NCBI RefSeq assembly: GCF_009720745.1 | Contig: NZ_WNKX01000025.1 | Span: 1 to 64,000 of the forward strand | DNA from: Massilia eburnea | GTDB taxonomy: Bacteria; Pseudomonadota; Gammaproteobacteria; Burkholderiales; Burkholderiaceae_D | Reading direction: 5' to 3' | DNA length: 64,000 bases | Shown: positions 25,398 to 34,239 of the stretch, piece by piece | Position numbering within the stretch: position 1 is the first letter of the stretch | How the letters are laid out: each line of letters opens with the position of its first letter | Notes under the pieces: generated by a model | What the model was told of the DNA's origin: nothing | The model's input: only the letters and a program-made list of their open reading frames with translations | Database searches by the model: none | Translations under genes and position numbers: made by a program

Positions 25398-25781
25398 TCA
25401 GGCAAGGATGGCCCGGGGCGGGCGCTTGGGAAGGGCAAGGTCGACCGGCAATGGCGGCACTGCATCGCGCAGGCGCAGCCTCTCGGCGCGCTGGAGACAG
25501 GTGGCCGCTTGCGGCAATCCATAGGCCAGGGCGGCGCCAACGCAGCAATCGCCCATCACGCCGCCGTGGCAGTTGCCCTGGCCGGCGGAATGATCGTGCT
25601 GGCCGGAAGCCAGCATGGCAGCGTGATCGTGATGTGCGCCGTGCCCTGGTTGCACTTCTTGCGCCAGTGGCGGCATCGGCTTGGCTGGCCCGCACAGCAG
25701 CATGCTGGCCGAAGCGAAGCCCTGGAAGGGCAAAGCCACCAGCATCAGCCAAAGCGCAACGATACGGATCACGGATTTCAT
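25398..25781 (-). CDS. Small exported Cys/His-rich protein of the copper cluster
   Basis: 127 residues from ATG 25781 (MKSVIRIVAL; a start six codons earlier is possible). Signal peptide to about ASA. The mature part has a His-rich stretch (GHGAHHDHAAM, then QHDHSAG) and five Cys (LLCGP, NCHGG, DCCVG, TCLQR). That composition is typical of periplasmic metal-binding or metal-sensing accessory proteins (DUF2946-like), but I cannot assign a family firmly. It lies between the TonB receptor (25 bp) and the OMF gene (72 bp). Confidence 0.7.
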   Translation of the reverse strand: MKSVIRIVALWLMLVALPFQGFASASMLLCGPAKPMPPLAQEVQPGHGAHHDHAAMLASGQHDHSAGQGNCHGGVMGDCCVGAALAYGLPQAATCLQRAERLRLRDAVPPLPVDLALPKRPPRAILA

Positions 25782-25806
25782 GGGCAGCGATATTACCATG
25801 TCCGCC

Positions 25807-27726
25807 TTAGAAGCGGCTTATCAGCCTGGCATAAGCGCCCCGCCCCAGCGACAGCCGCGTGGCGCCGCTGAACTCCTCGTGCTGGCGGACCAGCGCATTG
25901 CTGGCGCCCAGTGTCAGGTCGAGCCGGGGCATCAGGCGCCAGTTGAAATTCACGTCCAGCGCGGTGTAGCCCCCTACTTGCGTAAAGCGCAAAGGGCCGA
26001 CATAGCGCAAGGTGAGATCCAGGTCGCGCCCCTCACCGAATGTGAAGGATGAGCGCAGCCTCGCCATGCGGCGCGGATCCCAGTTGCCCTGAACCGAGCG
26101 ATTCAGAAAATCGGCTTCCCCAGGCTTGATGGAGAAGTCCTCATGCATCATGGTCAACCCGGCGCTGAGGCGCCAAGCCGGCGCCGCCTGGAAACTGCCC
26201 CAGGCCTCCACGCCACGCGTATCGCCTTCCATGCCGTTGCCGATCTCGTAGCGCAGCGGTGCAACCGGCTTGACGGTGCGCAGGTGGTCGTATGTGGCGC
26301 GATACACGGTCAGCGAATAGCTGGCCAGGTTGCCGAACTGCTGGCGCAGGCCAAGCTCAATGACGCGGGCGGTCTCGGACTCGAAATCGGGGCCGCCGGT
26401 CAGGCTGCCGAGGGCGCCGGCGTTGATATAGATGTCGCGATCGATGCGCGATGGTGCGCGCACGGTACGCGACGCTTCGGCCCACCAGAAAGTCGATGGC
26501 GTCGCCTTCCAGGCCAGGCGCAGGTTGGGTAGCAGCTCGGTTCCGGTGTACATATTGCGCTCAGCGCGCAGGCCAGCCGTCAAGTTGACCGCCTCGCTCA
26601 GGGCAATGGTGTCCTGGCCGAAAAAACTGGTCCAGTGCAGATTGGCGCGTTCCGGATTGAAGGCAACCCCGCTGACGTTGTTCACCCGGTCGCGCGCGAA
26701 TCGATAACCGCCGCCCAGCGCCAGCGTGTGCCGCCCGATTGGCGCGAAGTCATACAAGGCCTGCAAGTCGACGATGTCCAGGGTCTCCTGGAACAAATTG
26801 GTCAGGTCACGCTCCGTCCGGTCGTAATAAGCCTGCAGCGACAAGCTGGCGCCGCCCATCATCTGATGGTTCCAGTGGCCCATCAGGTTGGCGCCGCGCA
26901 TTTCGGCAGTCGGCATGGGAACGGTGGTAGCGACCTGCCCTTCGATGGTGCGGTAAGCATCGCCCTGCAGCGTCATCGAATCGCTGCCGCGCATCCAGTC
27001 GCTGCGGAAGCCCACTTGCCCGGTATGCCAACCGTCGCCCAGCCTGGTGCCAGCCGCCTTTTCGCCCTGAGGCATGACGTGATCCATCCCGTAGGCGCGC
27101 CAAGCGCCATCGCCCATCGGCGCACCGTACATGAAGACGGCGCCGGACTGCTCCTGCCCCCAGCGCAAATCCACGGCCCCGCCCAGGGTGGCTGCCGCGG
27201 ACTTGGTGATCACATTGATCACGCCATTCACCGCATTGGTACCCCACAGCGTGCCGCCTGGCCCGCTGATAACCTCGATGCGCTCGATGCTCTCCATCGG
27301 CAGCTGCTGCACGTCCCAGAACACGCCGGAAAACAAGGGCGTGTAGACCGAACGGCCATCGATCATGACCAGCTGCTTGTTGGCGCTGTTGCCGGCGAAG
27401 CCGCGTGCCGTAATGGTGTAGCCGCCGGAAGGCGCCTGGGCGACGTGCAGGTTGGGGGCGAGCCGCAGCGCCTCAGGCAGGCTGCGCGCGCCGCTGCGGC
27501 GAATGTCGTCCGAGGTAATGACGAAGACCGATGCCGGCGCGTCGCCCAGCCTCTCCTCACGCTTGGACACGGATACCACGCGCACGTCGCTCAACTCCTC
27601 AAGCGACAGGTTGGCGAAATTCTCCGGCACAGGTGTGCCGTCGCCCGCGGCAGCGGCCGAACAGGTCTGGCAGCAGATACAGCCGGCGAGCAGTCCCCAC
27701 TTCAGTGAACGGCCAGCTTTGCGCAT
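25807..27726 (-). CDS. TonB-dependent outer-membrane receptor
   Basis: 639 residues from ATG 27726, chosen because GAGAGG lies at the right distance; a GTG eight codons upstream is also open. Signal peptide about 1-27. Plug domain with LEELSDVRVVSVSKREERL, ITSDDIRRSGARSLPEAL and the VISGPGGTLWGTNAVNG signature, then a beta-barrel ending with a C-terminal Phe (ARLISRF) for BAM recognition. The ligand is not readable. Directly upstream of the Cys/His-rich gene in the same direction, so a copper or other metal complex is a reasonable guess. Confidence 0.9.
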   Translation of the reverse strand: MRKAGRSLKWGLLAGCICCQTCSAAAAGDGTPVPENFANLSLEELSDVRVVSVSKREERLGDAPASVFVITSDDIRRSGARSLPEALRLAPNLHVAQAPSGGYTITARGFAGNSANKQLVMIDGRSVYTPLFSGVFWDVQQLPMESIERIEVISGPGGTLWGTNAVNGVINVITKSAAATLGGAVDLRWGQEQSGAVFMYGAPMGDGAWRAYGMDHVMPQGEKAAGTRLGDGWHTGQVGFRSDWMRGSDSMTLQGDAYRTIEGQVATTVPMPTAEMRGANLMGHWNHQMMGGASLSLQAYYDRTERDLTNLFQETLDIVDLQALYDFAPIGRHTLALGGGYRFARDRVNNVSGVAFNPERANLHWTSFFGQDTIALSEAVNLTAGLRAERNMYTGTELLPNLRLAWKATPSTFWWAEASRTVRAPSRIDRDIYINAGALGSLTGGPDFESETARVIELGLRQQFGNLASYSLTVYRATYDHLRTVKPVAPLRYEIGNGMEGDTRGVEAWGSFQAAPAWRLSAGLTMMHEDFSIKPGEADFLNRSVQGNWDPRRMARLRSSFTFGEGRDLDLTLRYVGPLRFTQVGGYTALDVNFNWRLMPRLDLTLGASNALVRQHEEFSGATRLSLGRGAYARLISRF

Positions 27727-27849
27727 GGCGGCCTCTCTTTCAGGAAGCACTGTTCGAAAATCTTATCATGCCGACAGTTTTGCCTGCCACACCTGTTGCT
27801 TGCAACATAAAATGCATAAGCCTCGCCCGCCATATCAGGATTCTTTATA

Positions 27850-28740
27850 ATGGCAACGCTTGATTCATCCTACTATCCTGATATGAAGCCTGAGATCCAG
27901 GGGTTCTTCGACCCCACTACATCCACCGTCAGCTATGTTGTTTACGAAGCCGACGGCAGCGAATGCGCCATCGTTGACTCGGTGCTGGACTACGATCCAA
28001 AGTCCGGCCGCACCTCCACCACCGCAGCCGACAAGATCATCGCCTTCGTGCGCGAACACCAGCTCAAGGTAAGCTGGCTGCTCGAGACGCACGCCCACGC
28101 CGATCACCTGTCCGCCGCGCCCTACCTGCAGGAGAAGCTGGGCGGCCGCATTGGCATTGGCGCCGGCATCTGCAAGGTGCAGCACGCGTTTTCCGCGATC
28201 TTCAACCGCAAGGACGAAAAGGAAGACGGATCACAATTCGGCCACCTGTTCGAGGCCGACGAAGTATTCATGATCGGAAAGCTGGAAGCACGCGCGTTGC
28301 ACGTGCCGGGCCACACGCCGGCGGACATGGCCTACCAGGTAGGCGACGCAGTATTTGTAGGCGATACGATGTTCATGCCCGACGTCGGCAGCGCGCGCTG
28401 CGACTTCCCGGGAGGCTGCGCAGGAGACTTATACAAATCGGTGCACCGCCTGCTGTCGATGCCGCCCGAGACCCGCCTGTTCATGTGCCACGACTACCCG
28501 CCGGCCGGCCGCGAGCCGCGCTGGGAAGTGACGGTCGCCGAACAGCGCGCCGCCAACATCCACATCCGCGACGGCGTCAGCGAAGAAGAATTTGTTGCCA
28601 TGCGCACCAAGCGCGACGCCACGCTGCAGATGCCGGTACTGATCCTGCCCGCGATCCAGGTCAACCTCAGCGCCGGCCACCTGCCGGAAGCCGAAGACAA
28701 CGGCGTGCGCTACCTCAAGATCCCCATCAACGCCCTGTAA
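27850..28740 (+). CDS. MBL-fold hydrolase, persulfide dioxygenase-like (ETHE1/Blh type)
   Basis: 296 residues. Metal motif THAHADH (80-86), PGHTPADMAY, VGDTMFMPDVGSARCDFPGG and CHDYPP, which together are typical of ETHE1-like persulfide dioxygenases and the Blh group. Such enzymes oxidise glutathione persulfide to sulfite. The ATG at 27850 has AGGA ten bases upstream; an internal ATG at 27883 (MKPEIQGFFD) is an alternative. Divergent from the TonB receptor. It ends just before a long inverted repeat. Confidence 0.87.
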   Translation: MATLDSSYYPDMKPEIQGFFDPTTSTVSYVVYEADGSECAIVDSVLDYDPKSGRTSTTAADKIIAFVREHQLKVSWLLETHAHADHLSAAPYLQEKLGGRIGIGAGICKVQHAFSAIFNRKDEKEDGSQFGHLFEADEVFMIGKLEARALHVPGHTPADMAYQVGDAVFVGDTMFMPDVGSARCDFPGGCAGDLYKSVHRLLSMPPETRLFMCHDYPPAGREPRWEVTVAEQRAANIHIRDGVSEEEFVAMRTKRDATLQMPVLILPAIQVNLSAGHLPEAEDNGVRYLKIPINAL

Positions 28741-28749
28741 CTACTGCCC

Positions 28750-28858
28750 AGCCCGTGTCCCACCTTGGGGTCACACCCGTTTTGAGACACGAGCACAGCC
28801 GTCCAATAGTCGTGCCCGTGTCCCATTTCGGGTGTGACCCCATGGTGGGACACGGGCT
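28750..28858. repeat. Long nested inverted repeat between convergent genes
   Basis: Arms 28750-28796 and 28812-28858 (47 nt each) pair with about six mismatches around a 15-nt loop. The outer 29 nt of each arm are almost perfect (AGCCCGTGTCCCACC outer part, GGGGTCACACCC inner part). GTGTCCCA-like words recur inside each arm in both directions. There is no T run. It fills the gap between two convergent genes and could form a very stable hairpin in either transcript, acting as a two-way transcript end or stabiliser. It looks like a dispersed chromosomal repeat, which needs a genome-wide check. Confidence 0.85.
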
Positions 28859-28862
28859 CGGC

Positions 28863-30302
28863 TTATTTCTGCTGTGCGGGCGAGCGGCCGATCGGATCGT
28901 CGGTGTTGGCCAGGTACCAGACCAGCGCTGACATGACGGCGACGTGCTTCTTCATATTGGCCGGGTCGACCTTGTCGAAGGTGTCGGCCGGGGTGTGGTG
29001 GTAGTTGAAGTAGGCGCTGGTGTCGACATAGGGCTCGAACGATGGCACGCCATTCGCCTCCAGCTGGTGCACGTCGGAGCCCGAGGCGGAATCGCGGCGG
29101 CTGAATACCGCGGCGCCAATCGGCAGCAGGGAATTCATTACCGGCGCGAAGTATTTTTCCGCTTCCGGACGAACGCTGCCCATGATGCCGAAGGTGCGGC
29201 CGGTGACGCCGCCGTCGGTTTCAATCGCTGCGAATTGCTTTTCCAGGCTGCCCTTGTTGGCGTTGAAATAGGTGGTGCCGCCGCGCAGGCCATTTTCCTC
29301 GTTCGCCCATGCCACCATGCGGATGGTGCGGCGCGGCTGCAGGCCCAGCTTCTTGATGGTGTCCAGCACGCCCATCGAGGTGGTGACGCCGGTGCCGTCG
29401 TCATGGGCGCCGGTCGCCAGGTCCCACGAATCGAGGTGGCCGGATACGATCACGACTTCGTCCGCTTTGTCGCTGCCCGGCAGGTCGGCAATCACATTGA
29501 AGCTGTCGGCGTCCGGCAGCATTTTCGGCGTCAGGATCAGTTTCATCTTGACCGGACCGCGCTTCATCAGGCGCACGATCAGCATGGAGTCTTCCGCTGT
29601 CACGGCCGCCGCCGGAATGCGCTGTTCATCCTTCAGCAAGGTGGCGCCGGTATGCGGCAGGCGGTAGTCCGCTCCGCCCACGGAGCGCACCAGCGCGGCG
29701 ACGGCGCCCAGTTCTGCCGCCAGTCGCGGGCCGTTGGTGCGGTAGCGCGAACCCTGGCCATAGGCATTGCCTGCCAGGCCGCGATCAGCCATGTTCTGGT
29801 CGAAGGCGACGTCGAACAGCACGATGGCGCCCTTCACTTCCGCTGCGCGGGCTTTCAACTCGTCGAAATCGTGCACGATCACGATAGGCGCGGCCAGGCC
29901 GGCTGCCGGGGTGGCGCCGGAACCGCCGAGGGCCGTCAGCACAACCTTTTGCGTGATGTTGCCGGGGCGGCCTTTGTAGTCGACCAGTTCCGCCTTCTCT
30001 TCACCGCGCACCCAGTGCGGCACCTTGACCGGCTGCAGGGTCACTTTGGCGCCCATGGCGCGCATCGCGGCGGCCACCTGTTCCACTGCGGCAGCGTTGC
30101 CTTCGGAACCGGACAGGCGCGGGCCAACCAGGTCGGTCAGGTCTTCCAGGCGCTGGTAGGAGTAGTCGCTTTGCATCGCGGCGTCGCGGATCTTGCCGAG
30201 GGTAGCGGCATCGGTCGGGCTGGCGGCACTCGTGATGCCGGAGAAGCCTGCGCCCAGCAGGCAGACAAACAGGGTAGAGAGTGCGGGCTTGCGGAGGTTC
30301 AT
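28863..30302 (-). CDS. M28-family zinc aminopeptidase, exported
   Basis: 479 residues with a signal peptide (about 1-27). The peptidase domain has SGHLDSWDLATGAHDDGTG (first zinc His and bridging Asp), AWANEENGLRG (Glu-Glu pair) and YHHTPADTFDKVDPAN (last His ligand). The region before it (about 130-260) holds a protease-associated insertion. Expected to release N-terminal residues from peptides in the periplasm or outside. Transcribed alone; its stop is 4 bp from the long inverted repeat. Confidence 0.92.
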   Translation of the reverse strand: MNLRKPALSTLFVCLLGAGFSGITSAASPTDAATLGKIRDAAMQSDYSYQRLEDLTDLVGPRLSGSEGNAAAVEQVAAAMRAMGAKVTLQPVKVPHWVRGEEKAELVDYKGRPGNITQKVVLTALGGSGATPAAGLAAPIVIVHDFDELKARAAEVKGAIVLFDVAFDQNMADRGLAGNAYGQGSRYRTNGPRLAAELGAVAALVRSVGGADYRLPHTGATLLKDEQRIPAAAVTAEDSMLIVRLMKRGPVKMKLILTPKMLPDADSFNVIADLPGSDKADEVVIVSGHLDSWDLATGAHDDGTGVTTSMGVLDTIKKLGLQPRRTIRMVAWANEENGLRGGTTYFNANKGSLEKQFAAIETDGGVTGRTFGIMGSVRPEAEKYFAPVMNSLLPIGAAVFSRRDSASGSDVHQLEANGVPSFEPYVDTSAYFNYHHTPADTFDKVDPANMKKHVAVMSALVWYLANTDDPIGRSPAQQK

Positions 30303-30497
30303 GCGTTTCCTGTGAGAAGGTTAAGTTTCGCTCGGAACTTGAAACAATAGCGTATTTATAAAATCTCTGCAGGACGGGCAACTTAACGATACAAATCTCT
30401 CTTCTCTGTGGAGTTTGTAAGAATGTGTATATGCACTGGCGCAAGATTTCGCGGGTCGCTAATCTACGCTCTAACAGATCTCGAAAGGGGAATTACC

Positions 30498-30923
30498 ATG
30501 TTCAACAAACGACTTGCCGGGCTGATGCTGATGGGCGCAGCCCTGACCGCTTCTTCCGCCGCATTTGCAGCCGGCGACCGTGACTTCAACACCGCAGCGG
30601 GGGCCGTGATCGGCGCCGCGATCGGCAGCCAGAATGGCAGCGGCGGTGCGGTGGTTGGCGGCCTGGTGGGCGCTGCAGTTGGTAACTCCCTGCCGACCCG
30701 TGGCGGCCGCGGCTACGTCTCGACCCGCGTCTATGCCGGCGCCCCGGCACCGGTCTACTACGAGCCGGCCCCGGTGTACTACCAGCCGGCGCCACGCGTC
30801 TACTACGAACCGGCACCGCGCGTGTACTATGAGCCAGCCCCGGTTTACGTTGAGCCGCGCCCGGTCTACTACTACGGCGACCGCTACTACTACCGCGGCC
30901 ATCACCACCACGGCCGTTGGTAA
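30498..30923 (+). CDS. Exported glycine-zipper protein with PAPVYYEP tandem repeats
   Basis: 141 residues from ATG 30498, preceded by AAAGGGGA. Signal peptide to about AFA. A glycine-zipper segment (AAGAVIGAAIGSQNGSGG, VGGLVGAAVGN) is followed by about five copies of an 8-9 residue repeat of the PAPVYYEPAPRVYYE kind and a C-terminal Tyr/His cluster (YYYRGHHHHGRW). Likely an envelope-associated protein; the His tail could bind metal. Function unknown. A strong two-way terminator follows directly. Confidence 0.75.
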   Translation: MFNKRLAGLMLMGAALTASSAAFAAGDRDFNTAAGAVIGAAIGSQNGSGGAVVGGLVGAAVGNSLPTRGGRGYVSTRVYAGAPAPVYYEPAPVYYQPAPRVYYEPAPRVYYEPAPVYVEPRPVYYYGDRYYYRGHHHHGRW

Positions 30924-30929
30924 TGAAAT

Positions 30930-30987
30930 AAAAAAGGGGACGTACCCCTTTTCCGCCGAGGCGGAAAAAGGGGGACGTCCCTTTTTT
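30930..30987. terminator. Bidirectional terminator / palindromic repeat of GGGGACGTACCCC type
   Basis: Arms of about 27 nt (from AAAAAAGGGGACGTACCCC at 30930 to GGACGTCCCTTTTTT ending at 30987) pair across a 4-nt loop near GAGG. A-run on the left and T-run on the right make it a terminator in both directions, serving the glycine-zipper gene and the convergent gene ending at 31001. The inner words GGGGACGTACCCC and GGGACGTCCC are themselves palindromic. Confidence 0.85.
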
Positions 30988-31000
30988 ACGTGCTTCCTAT

Positions 31001-31684
31001 TTAGCTGAAGTCAGCGTGTATCCGCGCCATCGGCAGCGCCGATTCCAGCGCCACCCGCATTGCCATTCCGGCATCAAGTCTCCCCTGCCCGACCTCCATC
31101 GCATGCTGCAGCGCCAGCGCGCACATCACCGGCCAATGCGCCGGGTTGTTGCAATACTGCGCAATCACGGGCTTCACCATCGGCCAGAACAGGCGCAGGT
31201 AGTCGGCCGGCAAGTTGCGCGGCGCGTGCTGCGGCGGCAGGCGTGGCACGCCGAAATCGGCGCCGCCTTGCGTTTTCGCAACATGGGCCCAGATTTCCGA
31301 CGGTTCCACACAATCGGTACAGCCATGATGGCGGGCGGCGCCGGCCACCAGGCCCCAGACCGAGAATTCCATGCCGAACAGGAGCAGGCTGAGGTCTTCC
31401 GCCATGCGGTCGCTCTCGGGCATGCCGTGCGCGTAAGCATTGGTACGGGCGCTAACCTGGCAGGCAAAACCGGCCAGCGCACCCAAGGCGCACAGCAGCG
31501 ATTCGGGACGGGTGTCGCCGCGCGATTCCAGCTGCCCGGTGACGAGGCGCACCAGCTCCCGGCTGCCAGCCTTGGCATTTTGCATAGGGTCCAGGCGCGC
31601 ACGCTCGAGCGCCTGGCGATGCAGGCTCTCGCTGACCGCGCGGCGCGGATCGCGGAAGGCCAGCAGCTTCTTGAGTAATGCCAT
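31001..31684 (-). CDS. Unknown soluble protein
   Basis: 227 residues, no signal peptide and no membrane segment. Mostly helical by composition, with Cys in LLCALG, GFACQ, HHGCTDCVE, QYCNNP and VMCALA. I do not recognise the family. It shares the two-way terminator at its 3' end and is transcribed away from the FHA-protein gene (194 bp apart, divergent), so a common promoter region is possible. Confidence 0.6.
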   Translation of the reverse strand: MALLKKLLAFRDPRRAVSESLHRQALERARLDPMQNAKAGSRELVRLVTGQLESRGDTRPESLLCALGALAGFACQVSARTNAYAHGMPESDRMAEDLSLLLFGMEFSVWGLVAGAARHHGCTDCVEPSEIWAHVAKTQGGADFGVPRLPPQHAPRNLPADYLRLFWPMVKPVIAQYCNNPAHWPVMCALALQHAMEVGQGRLDAGMAMRVALESALPMARIHADFS

Positions 31685-31877
31685 TCCATCAACTCCCTTG
31701 TGTTATACGAACTCATCTTACCGAAGGGTAATGGCCCGGCATAGTTTTCGTCCTTCAAGTGTGGCGCGGAACACACTCCGAATACAGGGGTAAAAACAGC
31801 CCTTCTCGACGGACGGCCGGGTTGCCAAGCCGAGGGGAAACCGCGTAAAGTTGCGTTATCCCTAGCTTCGCATTCCC

Positions 31878-33353
31878 ATGAACAAGTGTTGTAACCCTGA
31901 CCATCCGCATTGCACCTACTGGGTCGTGCCAGGGGAAAGCACTTGCGCGGGCGGCCACGCGCAAACCGCGCCTGAATCGGATGGCAGCAGCTTTGGCTTG
32001 CTGAACACCATGCGCAACGCCCGTACCGGCCCGCCATCGGCGCCGGCTGCGTCGGGCTATTCCGCTCCGGCACGCGTCTATCCCCAGTTGCACATCAGCG
32101 GCTTCGATCCGCGCGCCGCCGGCGGCCGCCAGTCGCTGAAGATGGAATTGCGCGGCATGCCGCAGGATTGCGCACCCTCATTGTCGATTTGCCTGCGTTC
32201 GGAACTGATCCCGCACGGCGCACTGCAGCAGCAGTTCATCCGTTCCGTGCATGGCGATTGGCGTCCGGTGTTCGTGGAATTCTCTTCGCGCGGCAAGGAA
32301 CATGGCCAGTACCAGATCCACGCCGAAATCGTCAGCAAGGACGACAGCGCGCAGCGCCAATGGGAATGCACTTTCGTCATCCTGGTGCCGCGCGTCGACG
32401 CCAGCCTGAATGAGATCCATCGTACCTTCCTCAGCACGCACAAGAACGTGCGCGTGATGGCTGACGATGCGGCGATTGCCCGCGTGTCCGCGCAAGGCGG
32501 CAACACCATGGACATCGACGTCACCGCCCGCAACGCCGGCATCGCCCACCTGGACCTCGGCGCGCCGCCGGGCAAGGTGGATGTCGGCTATTCGACCATC
32601 GCCTGGGATGAAGACCTGATCGAGATCGAGCAGCCGCGCAGCGGCCCTTCGCATCCGCACCCGACGCTGGCTGCGAGCTTCATCAATGCCGCGCCGGAAA
32701 ACGGCGCCTGCCGCCATATCCGCCTGTTCGCGATGGAGGAAGTGGCATTCGGCCGCTTTGAACTGGCCGATCCGGAGGCGGACGTGCTGCTGCACCACTT
32801 CAGCGCCGACGGTCCCGATTGTGCCGGCCTGACGCGCCGCCTGTCCGGCCGTCACGCCGTGATCCGCCGTACCCGCAACGGATTTGAAATCGAGGACGTG
32901 TCGCGCTACGGCCTGCTGCTGGACGGGGTCTGGCCCGGCAAGAACAAGCCGGTACCCCTGCGCACGGGGATGAAGATAGAAATGAGCGCCAGCATCAAGG
33001 GCATCGTGCTGCTGGAAGTCAGCGCGGTGATGCCGCACGGCGTGATCCTGCACCGCATCGACGAAGGCGCCCGCGCCGAGTGCTTCGTGCTGCTGGCAGC
33101 GGATACCCATCCCGGCTACCCGCTGGCGCGCCATAACGCCCTGCCCAAGGCAGCCACCCTGCCGCTGTTCATGCACCACCAGGGCGGCTTCTGGCATATC
33201 GACCAGCTGACCGGCAAGGAAACCGCGCTGGCGCCGACGCCGAAGCAGGAAAAGCTGAGCCGCATTCCGGCCCACACCCGCTTCGCCAGCGATCCCTATC
33301 CGGAGCACTGGATTGTGCGCAGCGGCGCCGCGCACTCGCCTGCAGCTGCTTAA
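31878..33353 (+). CDS. FHA-domain protein with N-terminal Cys/His cluster
   Basis: 491 residues, cytoplasmic. The N-terminus has CCNPDHPHC and TCAGGHAQ (Cys 4, 5, 12, 23), a possible zinc site. Residues 70-250 form two beta-rich domains of unknown family. An FHA domain spans about 289-370: FGRFELAD (the phosphopeptide-contacting Arg at 293), LSGRHAVIRR (SxxH at 323-326) and SRYGLLLDG (where Asn-Gly is usual). A C-terminal beta-rich part follows. FHA domains bind phosphothreonine, so the kinase encoded at 34681 is a natural partner. It overlaps the convergent pirin gene by 4 bp. Confidence 0.8.
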   Translation: MNKCCNPDHPHCTYWVVPGESTCAGGHAQTAPESDGSSFGLLNTMRNARTGPPSAPAASGYSAPARVYPQLHISGFDPRAAGGRQSLKMELRGMPQDCAPSLSICLRSELIPHGALQQQFIRSVHGDWRPVFVEFSSRGKEHGQYQIHAEIVSKDDSAQRQWECTFVILVPRVDASLNEIHRTFLSTHKNVRVMADDAAIARVSAQGGNTMDIDVTARNAGIAHLDLGAPPGKVDVGYSTIAWDEDLIEIEQPRSGPSHPHPTLAASFINAAPENGACRHIRLFAMEEVAFGRFELADPEADVLLHHFSADGPDCAGLTRRLSGRHAVIRRTRNGFEIEDVSRYGLLLDGVWPGKNKPVPLRTGMKIEMSASIKGIVLLEVSAVMPHGVILHRIDEGARAECFVLLAADTHPGYPLARHNALPKAATLPLFMHHQGGFWHIDQLTGKETALAPTPKQEKLSRIPAHTRFASDPYPEHWIVRSGAAHSPAAA

Positions 33354-34234
33354 GTCGCGCTGGAGGGGCGCTTCGGCAGCGGAATGAATTCCGTCTCGCC
33401 GGGCACCTTGTCGAAGCGCTGCGCTTCCCAGTCGTCCGCCGCCTTGACCAGGCGTTCCTTGCTGGACGAGACAAAATTCCAGAACAGGAAACGCTGGCCA
33501 TCGAGCGGCTCGCCGCCGATGATCACGAACTGCGCATCGGTCAGCGCCGTTACACGCTGCGACGACGATGTATCGAGCAAGGCCATGGTGTTCTGCGGCA
33601 CGGCTGCGCCGTCCACCTCCACCGAACCGCTGACCGCATAGACCGCCGCTTCCGCCGGCAAGCTTGCCAGCGCCAGTTGCTGGCCCGCTTTCAGGCTCAC
33701 GTCCAGGTACAGCGTCTGGCTGAAGGTCTTCACCGGCGAAGTGTGGCCGAAAGCGGAGCCGATCAGCACCCGCACACGCGCGCCGTCGACTTCCATTTCC
33801 GGGATCGCCGCTGCAGGCGTGTGGGAGAACGAAGGCTCGTCTTCCTCATGCGCCTGCGGCAAGGCAGCCCACAATTGCAAGCCGTGCGTGCGGTGTGGCA
33901 CGCCGACCAGGTCTTTCGGGGTGCGTTCGGAGTGTACGATGCCGCGTCCCGCCGTCATCCAGTTGATCGCGCCGGGTTCGATGCGCTGCAGCGTCCCCAG
34001 GCTGTCGCGGTGCTCCATCGCGCCTTCAAACAGGTAGGTTACCGTCGCCAGGCCGATGTGCGGGTGGGGACGCACGTCGTGGTCCGCGTCCAGCGGCACG
34101 TCGACCGGGCCAAAATGGTCGAAGAAAATGAAGGGACCCACGGCCTGCTTGACTGCCGCAGGCAAATAGCGGCGCACGACAAAGCCGCCGCCCAGGTCCT
34201 TCTCGTGGCCTTTCAGGAGATGCGCAATATTCAT
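33350..34234 (-). CDS. Pirin-family cupin protein
   Basis: 294 residues, double cupin. The N-terminal domain has the pirin signature with metal ligands: RPHPHIGLATVTYLFEG, HRDSLG and RGIVHSE. The C-terminal domain carries LDVSLKAGQQLALA and a Phe-rich end FLFWNFVSSSKERL. Pirins are described as quercetin dioxygenase-like or redox-sensing proteins; the actual substrate is unknown. Starts 5 bp after the OsmC gene, so it is the last gene of that operon. Confidence 0.9.
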   Translation of the reverse strand: MNIAHLLKGHEKDLGGGFVVRRYLPAAVKQAVGPFIFFDHFGPVDVPLDADHDVRPHPHIGLATVTYLFEGAMEHRDSLGTLQRIEPGAINWMTAGRGIVHSERTPKDLVGVPHRTHGLQLWAALPQAHEEDEPSFSHTPAAAIPEMEVDGARVRVLIGSAFGHTSPVKTFSQTLYLDVSLKAGQQLALASLPAEAAVYAVSGSVEVDGAAVPQNTMALLDTSSSQRVTALTDAQFVIIGGEPLDGQRFLFWNFVSSSKERLVKAADDWEAQRFDKVPGETEFIPLPKRPSSAT

Positions 34235-34239
34235 GGCTC

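Noticed and set aside
27846..27851. TATAAT as -10 box of the persulfide dioxygenase-like gene
   Set aside because: It overlaps the chosen ATG and has no -35 partner at the right distance; treated as chance.
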